A stretch of 64,000 nt of DNA, from assembly GCA_000787465.1 (NCBI GenBank), contig JSYX01000033.1:43281-107280 (forward strand), in the 5' to 3' direction. The notes beneath the pieces were generated by a model. That model saw only the letters and a list, made by a program, of their open reading frames with translations. It had not been told where the DNA came from and did not search any database. The position numbers and the translations under genes are program-made. This document shows positions 26,893-37,170 of the stretch, piece after piece; the first letter of the stretch is position 1; every line of letters starts with the position of its first letter. The DNA is from Thermomucor indicae-seudaticae (taxonomy: Eukaryota; Mucoromycota; Mucoromycetes; Mucorales; Lichtheimiaceae).

Positions 26893-27839
26893 ATCTACAG
26901 GTGATATGTCCTGCTGGCAGCTTACAGTATCCCGATACGCATGTCTGAGTTCAGCTTATCAAGCGCTTTCGCAGGCTGTGTTATACAACAAAATCGTTCA
27001 GGTATATAGCAAGCTATTCTTTGCTTCATATACAAGGTAAGCCCATCAGTGCGTTTGTGAACAAAGACACGACAAGATCCTGCTTCTTGAACAAGACGTA
27101 TTAGTTAGCAAGCGCGCCAAGGTATGTGCTGTGGTCACGCATAAGCTAGTTATACTAGCGCGACTAACGTGGCAACTATCATTCCATTACAACCTTTTAA
27201 AAAAGCTCGTAAAAGTGATACTCCTGCTATAGAATAACCCACGTGGGTTCTTTACTGCTGGAACAAAAAGAATTGTGGCACTTGGCACGGTGTGTTCGTC
27301 TCACACACATTGTAAGCGCATGTCCTAAAATACGCATAACCAAGGGGAACAGCAGTGATATGTTTTTATTGTGGCTTATTATAGCCATACTGCAAGCATA
27401 TGGTTTATCACACCGCAAATGTTAAGTGAAGGCTAAGAAACCACTGTTGCAAAAATGTTCCAACAGCGTGGAACACATTCCTCGATATGGTTGAGGAACA
27501 GACGTTTTCTGAAAAGCCAGGCTGGTTCGTTTGTTCTCGCCTACAAAGGTCTTTATCACGTGATTTCCTGAGAATTCTATTTCATCTGTGCGCGAGTGAT
27601 GCGGGATAAGCAGCACGCTTGCATGGCTTACGGAAGAAGGTTAGTGCGATCCTGCTTGTGGGATGCATCCATGACCTAACAAAGTTTTCCGGGGAGAAAC
27701 AAAAGCGTGCAGATCGTGTCCTGACCCGGGTTGGACGAAAGCCTTTTCGCTCTTTTCAAACATCTTTTATTTCGTTCCAGGCCATTCTGTGTGTTGTCGC
27801 TTTTCTTTCGCGTTTTTTTTTCTTCTTCCTTCTGTTACG
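26893..27839. other. Divergent promoter region between the FMO and histidine kinase genes
   Basis: No gene seen. The perfect palindrome AACCCACGTGGGTT (27236-27249) sits near its middle, and a strong pyrimidine tract precedes the histidine kinase ATG (about 27790-27835). Confidence 0.5.
27236..27249. promoter_or_regulatory. 14-bp palindromic E-box AACCCACGTGGGTT
   Basis: A perfect 14-bp palindrome around CACGTG, the core bound by bHLH factors (Cbf1/Pho4/SREBP-like families). It is about 340 bp from the FMO start and 590 bp from the kinase start, so it could serve either gene. Function is inferred from the motif only. Confidence 0.4.
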
Positions 27840-30800
27840 ATGTCAGAGGCGCAAGTTGAAGTATCATCCATTTTGACTTGTATCCTAAACTCTGTGTATT
27901 CGATTGAGCATCAATGTGATGCTGATGCGTCACGGGAACTGGAAAGCATGTTTTCAAATGTCAAATTTGACGAAGAAAACCAGGAAACATGGTTCAAGAT
28001 ACTGGAATCGCTACAACGTATCGCAAGCGAGAAGGTTACTCTTCAGACACAATTGTTTCGTGCTCGCCTTGTTCTGCACCAGAACCATCTTCTGATCGGG
28101 TCAAACTCCAGTCCTTTATCCGAAACCCCCCAGACCACACCCAGACATGAGACGACTCTGGAAGGAGAATTTCACCGTTCTCCGTGGAGTTCCTCACCGG
28201 CAACTGAAGAGCACTATTTGACGGCTCTAGGTGAAGATCCCTCCAGCATTGGTCCAGGAGACGTACAGGTACTTGAAAAAGCTTGGCTATAGGTTATCAT
28301 TCCCCCATGATTTACTGACTGGAAACTTGCGTTTGTTTCTGTGAATACCGTAGCTTCCATCTTCTACCGCAGAAGGAAGTCTGACGAAAGAACGAAAATT
28401 CACAGTCGCGATGTGCTGCGCCTACTGTATGCAGCAGTTCGAGCGTGCCCTGACTGCCATTCGTGCCGGTGATTTAACTCGCCGCGTTAACTGCCCTCAC
28501 AAACATTGCCACGTTCATGCGATCGTTTCGAAGTTCAATGACGTGGTGGCACATATTGAAGAGATTGTCTCAAGCGTGGTCCAGACCTACCCTGTCGGCA
28601 ATCAAGTGAAACTGACGTGCAGTAGTCTCACTAACGATGAAGGTGTCTGGTACGCACTTGTCAGCAAATTCAACTTGATATCGTCCAAATGCCATGACCA
28701 ACTCGCAGAAGTAACTCGGGTCGCCCACGCTGTTGCGGCTGGTGATTTGGCGCAACGTATGGAGCTTGTTATGGGCGACGTGGATGGAGGACAAGACTTG
28801 AAGCATGCGATGGACGAAATGGGTAACTATGCGCTGATCAATGTTTGTCTCGATCTGGTATCTGGCTTAATTGTTTGTTTAGTTACCAAATTGGACTTTT
28901 ATGCATCCGAGACTTCCAGGGTGGTATACCAGTTTAGTGTACAAGGCCAACTGAATGTGAATGCCGACGGAACACCACCTTTACATGCTGCTACCGGAGC
29001 CTGGGGCACTCTATTGTATAACGTAAATACAATGACGGCCGCGCTGGCAGCGGATATTCGTGCTATTGCTGAGGTCTGCAAGGCTGTAGCTCATGGTGAC
29101 TTGACCAGAAAGATCTCTATGGATGTAAGTGAAAAAAAACATTGCATATTCAATGAAAGACAAGAAGGGTCATACATGAATGCGTAATAATAGGTGAATG
29201 GCGAACTATTCGAAGTCAAAGATACAATAAATTCCATGGTGACCCAGGTAAAGTGCTGCTGTCCCTTTGGACCATACCAAGTTCATAATACTAACACAGT
29301 TTAATCGCAGCTATCATCATTCGCTACGGAAGTGAGTCGTGTATCTCTTCAAGTTGGAGTTGAAGGAAAGCTTGGTGGTCAAGCCATAGTAGAAAATGCT
29401 CAAGGAACGTGGCGTGAGCTCACAGACAATGTCAATCTTATGGCCAGTAACCTGACGTCTCAAGTTCGAGACATAGCTATTGTGTGTAAAGCGGTCGCTC
29501 GAGGAGACCTGTCTAGCAAGGCACAGTATTGACCTGTTATTCAGGCTGTCGGATACCACCTAACTTGGTCGTTTTACAGATCACGATGAATGTACAGGGC
29601 GAGTTTCTTGAACTTAAGCGTACGTTCAATACGATGGTGAAGTACCCTGTTTGGAAAAATGGTTACCTGCAGCGGTAGCTCACCATTATGGAGCAGGTTT
29701 GTCATTTACGTATGGTCGTGGCAGAGCTGACAAGGGTCGCTCGTGAAGTTGGAACAGAAGGGAAGCTTGGAGGCCAAGCCGCGATACCTAATGATCTTGA
29801 TGGTACTTGGAAGGATTTAACGGTCAATGTGAATACTATGGCCGCCAACTTGACAGCGCAAGTACGTGACATTGCCAAGGTCTCCAAAGCCGTCGCGAAA
29901 GGCGACTTGACTCAAAAGGTACTTTTTCTTTGGAACTTTTACAACACACTTTAAGTGACAACATCTTTCAATATTATACAGGTCACGGTCGAAGTTAGTG
30001 GAGAGATTCTCGATCTTAAAGCAAGTGTTCCTTCCATGGAGAATCCGCGCTGGAAAACGTGGACTAAATCATTTTTTTTCTCGTAAATACTTAGGAAACA
30101 ATGAACAGTCAGATCGACCAGCTGCGGACGTTTGCAATGGAAGTGACCCGCGTAGCTCTTGAAGTTGGCACTCAAGGCAAACTAGGTGGCCAGGCTAATG
30201 TAGAAGGCGCTGACGGCATTTGGAAGGACTTGACTGATAATGTCAATGTGATGGCCGCCAATCTAACGTCCCAAGTCCGATCCATTGCTGAAGTGACAAC
30301 TGCGGTCGCCAACGGTGACTTGAGCAAACAAATCTATGTGCAGGTCCATGGTGAAATCCTGGATTTGAAGGTTACAGTGAATAGCATGGTCGAGAAACTG
30401 CGCATGTTCGCCACAGAAGTCACTCGTGTAGCAAAAGAAGTTGGAACAGAAGGCAATTTGGGTGGCCAAGCCGTGGTGAAAGACGTGGGCGGTACATGGA
30501 AAGACTTGACGGACAGCGTTAATGCTATGGCCGCCAACATTACCGCACAAGTCCGCGATATTGCTATGGTGTCTAAAGCAGTGGCGAAAGGCGATCTCAC
30601 AAAAACAGTAACAGTTGAGGTAAGTCGCCGTCTTGATGCTGGGTAAAAGAGCAGCACATTGGAAATTTATTGCTATATAATAGGTGAAAGGTGAAATCCT
30701 TGATCTGAAAATGACCATCAACACCATGGTAGATCAGGTACTGATCACTACATATTATGCTACGGCAGATTGTGCTGATATACTTATGCGTGTGTAGCTT

Positions 30801-33502
30801 TCAATTTTCGCCACCGAAGTATCGCGGGTGGCTCTTGAAGTGGGCACCGAAGGCAAATTGGGTGGTCAAGCTGTCGTGAAATGTGTCGATGGTATATGGA
30901 AAGATCTCACGGATAATGTCAATATGATGGCCGGAAATCTGACGACTCAAGTTCGCTCGATCGCAGCAGTAACTACAGCAGTCGCCCGTGGTGACCTTTC
31001 TCGGAAGATCGTTGTTGATGTAAATGGTGAAATCCTACAGTTGAAGGTATATACGTGATATGTAATTGATTCGCAATAAGAAAATCTGACGGAGATTGCG
31101 CGAAACAGGAAACGGTCAATTCAATGGTTGACCAACTTAGAACGTTTGCTGCCGAAGTCATCAGAGTGGCCCGCGAAGTTGGGACAGAAGGAAAATTAGG
31201 TGGTCAGGCCGTCGTCAAAGATGTGGATGGTACCTGGAAAGACCTCACAGACAACGTTAACCTTATGGCAAGCAACTTGACAAATCAAGTGCGAGATATT
31301 GCTTGTGTCTGTACGGCTGTCGCATGCGGTAATCTGTCCCGCAAAGTTGTTGTGAATGTGCAAGGCGAAATATTGGAGCTCAAGAACACCATCAACACCA
31401 TGGTGGAACAACTTCGTACATTTGCAGCGGAAGTTACTCGGGTAGCAAAAGAAGTAGGAACGCAAGGAAGACTGGGCACAAAGGCCGAAGTATTGGATGT
31501 TTCAGGCGTCTGGAAACATATCACTTCTGATGTCAATACGATGGCATCCAACCTTACGACTCAGGTTCGCGCCTTTGCACAGATCAGCGAGGCAGCGACA
31601 CGCAACGATTTTAGTCAAGTCATTACAGTGGAAGCCTCTGGTGAAATGGATTCACTCAAGAGAAAGATCAATGAAATGGTTCTGTCTTTGCGTGACGCCA
31701 TGCAAAAGAACATGCAGGCTCGTGAAGCAGCTGAGCTAGCGAACAAGAGCAAAAGCGAATTTCTGGCAAACATGAGCCACGAAATCCGGACACCTATGAA
31801 TGGCATTGTGGGAATGACGACGCTCACTCTGGAGACAGAACTGAATCGAAGTCAGCGCGAAAATCTGCTTATTGTAAAATCGCTTACACTCAATTTGCTT
31901 ACTATCATCGACGATATCTTGGATATCTCAAAGATCGAAGCTGGACGACTGACTATCGAGAGCATCCCCTTCTCTCTCCGTGCCAATCTTTTCAGTGTCT
32001 TTAAAAGCATGGCATATAAAGGCCGCAACAAGTTGGACCTCATCTACAACGTGCAAAAGAAAATTCCCGACTGGTTGCTTGGTGATCCTCTACGGCTTAA
32101 ACAAGTACTTACAAACCTGATTGGGAACTCTGTCAAGTTTACGGCTGAGGGCCACGTCATGCTATCTGTCCATATGACAACAGGCAGGGACGATGAGGGT
32201 AACGAGAGGCCCGAATTGGAGTTTTGTGTGAGCGACACAGGCATCGGTATATCAGAAGACAAGTTGGCGGTCATCTTTGACACGTTTTGCCAGGTGGACG
32301 GAAGCACCACGCAAGTATTGCTTATAATTAACTCATAATTCAATAAGAAGAGGGCTCATCATATTAATTAACCATTAGACGAAAGTACGGAGGAACTGGA
32401 CTTGGACTTTCAATCAGTAAGCGTTTGGTACAACTTATGGGAGGCCGTCTATGGGTCGAGTCAGAACTTGGTCGTGGGTCACGATTCTACTTCTGCATGC
32501 CTGTACGACTAGGCGACGCTCAAAGCGACTGGATGGTTCCGAAACTTACGGCTTCCCTGGCAAGGCGTTTCCTGTACGTCCAAAGCCATCTTGGCACGGA
32601 TTATCCGGATTTACGGCAGATCACCACACAGCAGTGTGCTCGACTAGAAATCGATATGGTCTACACATGGCTAGACAAAACCAGTGGGCAGTTTTGTCTG
32701 TTTGATACGGGCGCCGCTGTTGATCTGTCCAAGCTTGTGTTTGATGCTGTATTGGTGGATAGCATTGACCTGGCCGCTTGTATTCGGGAGTTTCCTTATA
32801 CTCGACACACGCCTATCATGGTTATAGTTCGCGATTTGGAAAGGCTGAACGTGAAAGAGTGTATTTCAATGGGAATCGCAAGCTATGTGAACGATCCAGG
32901 CAACTTTGCAAGCTTTGGCACAGCGTTGCATGTGGCTCTGGAAAACAACATGGCCGCACCATCGAATCTGAGTATGCAACGTTCGCAGAAGATTTTACTT
33001 GTCGAGGACAACTTGGTCAATCAGCGACTTGCAGTCAAGATGCTGGAAAAGTTTGGGCACAAAGTGACAGTAGCAGATAATGGGAAAGAAGCCGTGGAAA
33101 TGTTTGAGCAGCAGCCATTCGATATCATATTGATGGACATCCAGGTACGAGAGACATGTTCCTTGGAGCATTTTTGCTTCTCTATACGCTCTGACACATT
33201 GATTGGCAGATGCCAGTAATGGGTGGTTTTGAGGCAACTCAGTTAATTCGAGAAAAAGAAAAGAGCTTTGAAACCAGCACGAGAGTTCCCATTATCGCAC
33301 TCACAGCCCACGCAATGATCGGAGACCGAGAAAAATGCCTCTCCTATGGAATGGTAGGTTCCTTTCCGGTATGTTCATACACAGTATGCTGATGGTATAC
33401 CATACGCCTCAGGACGAATACGTGTCAAAACCGTTGCGTCTACCAGAGCTAGTGGCAGTAATCAACAGATTTTCCGCTCATTCTCCACTTAGTATCGCTT
33501 AA
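27840..33502 (+). CDS. NIK1: Group III hybrid histidine kinase (Nik1/Os-1 type) with HAMP repeat array
   Basis: Osmotic/stress sensor that feeds the HOG MAPK phosphorelay and is the known target class of phenylpyrrole and dicarboximide fungicides. I read about 15 exons and roughly 1,580 residues. From N to C: a short helical region, two divergent HAMP-like units, eight canonical HAMP-linker units ([18 protein letters not shown] ... [10 protein letters not shown] ... QVRDIA ... VAKGDLT), the kinase core with [11 protein letters not shown] (phospho-His codon 31778-31780), the N box ([12 protein letters not shown]), G boxes (SDTGIGI and [10 protein letters not shown]), and a receiver with VEDN, phospho-acceptor Asp in ILMDIQM (codon 33136-33138) and the KPL lysine. 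No membrane segment is seen, as usual for this cytosolic class. Several introns have GC donors (see findings). Everything needed for activity seems intact. Confidence 0.93.
28411..31690 (+). repeat. Tandem HAMP-domain array in the histidine kinase
   Basis: Eight clear repeats begin at the segments QVRxIAxVxxAVAxGDL near 29053, 29459, 29860, 30270, 30550, 30945, 31285 and 31563, with two weaker units before them (RAGDLTRRV near 28460 and VAAGDLAQR near 28730). Each carries a connector of the form [12 protein letters not shown]. The fourth unit has a divergent connector helix ([11 protein letters not shown]) where its neighbours have [15 protein letters not shown] sequence, and the last unit ([19 protein letters not shown]) leads directly into the dimerisation helix. 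Confidence 0.85.
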
Positions 33503-33856
33503 GGGCATTGATCTTATTGGTAAACTCTTTATGTCATTTTTAGCATTTTGCATGTATATTTGCGTATCATTTAAAGTCTAATACTTAAGCTTGCTCAGTA
33601 ATCTGATGCAAAACGACCTAACAATAACATGTCGCAAACTTTGGGAAAACATGCTTGTTCGGTAGCCGCAGCCATTGGGGTTGATGTGGTACAGGTGAGA
33701 TGAAAGGCAAAGTAGCCTGATATTTTTCGATATACTGCCTGCGCTCTGCAATTACGTGCATGCAAAGAAAAGTGTGAAGCCTTTGTTTCAATGAAAGTTG
33801 GTGGGTATATACAGGGTATTATGTGATTGGCTATTGAAGCCTTTGTTCTCGAGCTG
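33503..33856. other. Spacer between convergent genes
   Basis: 354 bp between the stop codons of the histidine kinase and the minus-strand membrane protein. No gene seen. Confidence 0.6.
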
Positions 33857-35946
33857 TTACCGCTTCGACGACCATAGTCTTGATGCCCAATCGCGCCATC
33901 CATCCGCAAAATTGCTGTCAGTCATAGACCCTTCCTTTGTTAATCCTGGAAGCTGCCTTATACTCCTGTTGTTGGTTTCTCCAGGCACTATGACAAGGGA
34001 ACGCATGCTGGGCCGGTCGTCCCCTGGCAAGGCCAAAGACACTGGAGAATGCGAGTGTCCCTCCGTAGTAGCGGTAATACTGGAGTCTAGCCGCTCGTCA
34101 TCGCTAACATAGTAATCCGCCGGCTGCTTGTAATAGATAAAGTATATAATGAGGAAAAGCAGAACAATCATTCCCCAGCCGCCGACAATAACACATAACA
34201 CAACTATTTGACCTAAGCTCTGTGCAGCGTTAGTGTCGCTCAACACGGCAACGAGTACGGATGTCCACAAGATGCAGCTAAAGGAGGCAGTACGGAAAAA
34301 GTTAATCTAAAGGACGTCCACGTGAGTTAAGCATTACTAAAAGAGAAGCAAGTCCTCATCGATATACCTTGTCGACATAACACGGTTTCGCTTTGATGTT
34401 GTAGCAAATCATGGTCAACAGAATAGCAATGGATAGTATAGCTCGCATGCGATTCTTATTGGTCGTCGACTCCACCAAGAGGAATACAATAGCCATGAGA
34501 AGACCTAATTGTTTGTGGTCAGAGTAGGTCCTCTTCACTGGCTTGCACTGTGCGCTACAACGAACCCATATTCTTTATAAAGGCAACGCTGATAGACTTG
34601 AAAGCGATTTCGTTGTGCGTAGGTATTCGTTCATAACTCGTGAGAAAGATGGTCAACAAGAAATACGCAACGATGTACCCGAGCAGCGATATCCACAAGT
34701 AAAGCTGCTGCGAAATATTAGGTCCATAACAGCGGAGTGTTCGTGTGAAGTCGTTGGATTCGACGTTGAGAGACTGACAGGCGGCAGAACTGACAAAGGT
34801 TGTCTATATAATATGCTCAGTATAGACAGACTCACAAACTAGTCTCTCCTATAAATCCTACCAAAATTGGAATATACAGCAATGACTATATATGTTGGAT
34901 AAATGCATAAGGTCAACCGAAAATGCAAAAAGGACAGGGGAAAGAAGAAATGTACTTACCGCAATAGGAATGCACCAATGGACCCATCTATTCGGAATTT
35001 TGTAGGGCCGCCAAAGGTTAATGCAATGGACGGTCAGGGCCACTAGTAGACTCAAGAGGGTTGCTGCCAGCGCTGTCCATACAGAATAAGTGTACCAAGC
35101 GGGTGTCCGCATACTTGGCATGAGCCCTCCAACATCCATGACGATAGACACCAGCCGTATGAATTCTGGCTGCTGTTGCTGATCATCGTCTGAACTCGCG
35201 AACGTCTTCACAGTAATGAGATCTCGTAGCGGAAAGGTCAAGAGCTGGAAAAACTCGATTACGAGGATGGCGATTTGGACCCAGTTGGACCACATTTTGG
35301 CATCCCAGTCATTAAAGCAGGTCTTGTACACGGCATTCATGTGTGCGTCATCGTTCCCGAAAAGCTGTCTTCGCTCCTTGTAGTAGCATCGTTGTCGAGT
35401 GATCAGGTACAGGTTGATGCACAGCACAAGGACAAACAGAGCTGCTTGAAGCACACTGGAGGACGGGACAGAGCTCGTGACTGTACCGATGAGAATGACA
35501 ATGGCAATGAGAATAGCGACAAGACAAGCGACCGAGAACAAATGGTAAACTTTGAGCGAGAGCACTTTCCGATGTTCGTGAGACAGCACAGGTTGCTGCT
35601 GAAGCTGGACAGTGGGCGTGGCTTCCGAGTAGTGATGATTTATCCACTGACCTTTCAAGAGAATGACCAAGAGTCCTACGATAGGTATCCGAAATACTGT
35701 CTTGACTTGCTCTTTCAGGTTATCCACGAGCTGATCAATCTCTTTTTGGTGCTCAAGTTCTTCCTCCCGTCGTCGCTGTGCCGGAACCTTGTGCCATTCC
35801 GTATACCAAAAGTAAAATATAAACGAGGCAAAGAGAACAAAAATGATGGCGAAAAATAATATGATCGAGACAAGGTCGTTTGATGGCGCTCCAGAGCTAT
35901 CCTGTTGTTGATATGTTGCATAGCCTATCGATGAATTAGTTGCCAT
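33857..35946 (-). CDS. Polytopic membrane protein, unknown family
   Basis: Five exons: 35946-34960, 34885-34862, 34803-34566, 34504-34368 and 34306-33857, total 611 residues with phases closed. The start is the ATG at 35946. I count about ten hydrophobic segments: one near residue 30 (LVSIILFFAIIFVLFASFIF), then a charged cytosolic-looking loop (RRREEELEHQKEIDQL), further segments from about 85 to 330, one in exon 3 (LYLWISLLGYIVAYFLLTIF), and three in exons 4-5, the last being VVLCVIVGGWGMIVLLFLII. A cysteine-containing loop with an N-glycosylation sequon (GPNIS) precedes the exon-3 segment. The C-terminal ~120 residues are hydrophilic and serine-rich, probably cytosolic. I recognise no transporter, channel or receptor signature. 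Exon 2 is a 24-nt microexon (SLLYIPIL). It lies tail-to-tail with the histidine kinase. Confidence 0.8.
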
Positions 35947-37170
35947 GACCACACCGGATGGCTAGCCAAGTAGGAGAAAAGGATAATGCTTTTTCTGCCT
36001 GACTTGCCAAACAATAGTCTTTGTAAATCGGACCATGCATAGTTTACCTTTCTTGGAAGCATGTTTTTTTGTTCCGGATCAGAAATTCTTACGATCCTCT
36101 CTTCCTCTCAAAGTAGCTAGCAGATGCCCTTGTCAAGGATGAGATAAGACAGAACATGGATGAATTTTTAGACTTACAGATGTCGAATCTGTTCGAGGGC
36201 GACGTGTAGAAGACAGACCGAAAATTCAAACACGGGAACACAGCATGTTAGCGAAATAAGTACTGCAGATCCTATTTTGCTGAGGAATCAAGGGACTTTC
36301 CTGGATGCAGGTTGTTTTCTATTGTTGTTATCCGGCAGCTATGGCTAGCATCAACCGGTTTGAAACCAACATCTATTGCTACTATCCATTGGTAGGATCA
36401 AGTTGCTCTGGGATCCAGCAAATCTAAGCTTCTAGAATCTTTGAGACGTTTGACGCGCAGTGTATGCATAATTTCCGTCAACCGCCACGTGGCATGGACA
36501 CTTGAGCGATCCTATAATACAACTGCATATCTCACTTTTTGCGCCACTCTATTACCACAGACCATAATATGATATCCATCAGGGAAAGCAAACCCAAACA
36601 GACTTCTCGTTCTTATTATCCCTTTTAGGTTCCCTGTTGTAACTCCGGGAGAGACAAAGCTTTAATGCAATCTCCGCTTTGGCCGATCGACCGCGCGCCA
36701 CCAACATTCGTTACCTTGTCCTCCATGTGTAGCCATGCAACTTCAAACTGCAGTTTTACATTGGCACATTAAGCTTTTGACTCAAAGTTATAGGCTCTAT
36801 TTTTTCCATCCAAGCTGGCAAAGAACCAGTTTCCATGGGTCGCGCGTTTTGTCGCGATTCTTTCGATGCCTGAAAGACTTCACGCCATTCATTGCGGATC
36901 AGTCTTTCTGCCTAGATGATGATACGTGTGCCTTCGCAGCGCATCAGAATGGCATGGTCGAATTCTTTTTTCCGAAGCTCAACTGATGTAACCAACCAGG
37001 CGTTTTTGTCAGCCCCAGTAATGTTCATTTCTCTTTTTTCTTCGGCAACGGATTTTCAGAATATCCGAGAGTGTGATCTGACGCGGGGATATATAAGAAA
37101 CGCCGTTCGGGAATCAAACAATTTTTCGAAAAAAAGAGCGTTCCTTCTTTGTTTCTTTTATATCCCAGTC
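35947..37170. other. Divergent promoter region without a gene
   Basis: Between the minus-strand membrane protein and the MFS gene. Short plus frames near 36735-37000 look non-coding. It includes CACGTG at about 36485 and the TATA box at 37090-37096. Confidence 0.5.
37090..37096 (+). promoter_or_regulatory. TATA box (TATATAA) of the MFS gene
   Basis: TATATAA about 75 bp before the ATG at 37171. Confidence 0.55.

Noticed and set aside
30263..30727. 154-codon minus frame within the HAMP array
   Set aside because: Opposite strongly conserved HAMP repeats; similar shadows recur in every repeat unit.
28400..31690. Regular repeats suggestive of a CRISPR-like or satellite array
   Set aside because: The repeats are protein-coding HAMP units of about 90 residues with synonymous divergence, not DNA repeats with spacers.
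33118..33420. Truncated receiver domain in the histidine kinase
   Set aside because: Two further short exons supply [10 protein letters not shown] and [13 protein letters not shown], completing the domain.
35275..35859. 194-codon plus frame within the polytopic membrane protein gene
   Set aside because: It lies opposite a well-supported exon with membrane helices; no motif of its own.
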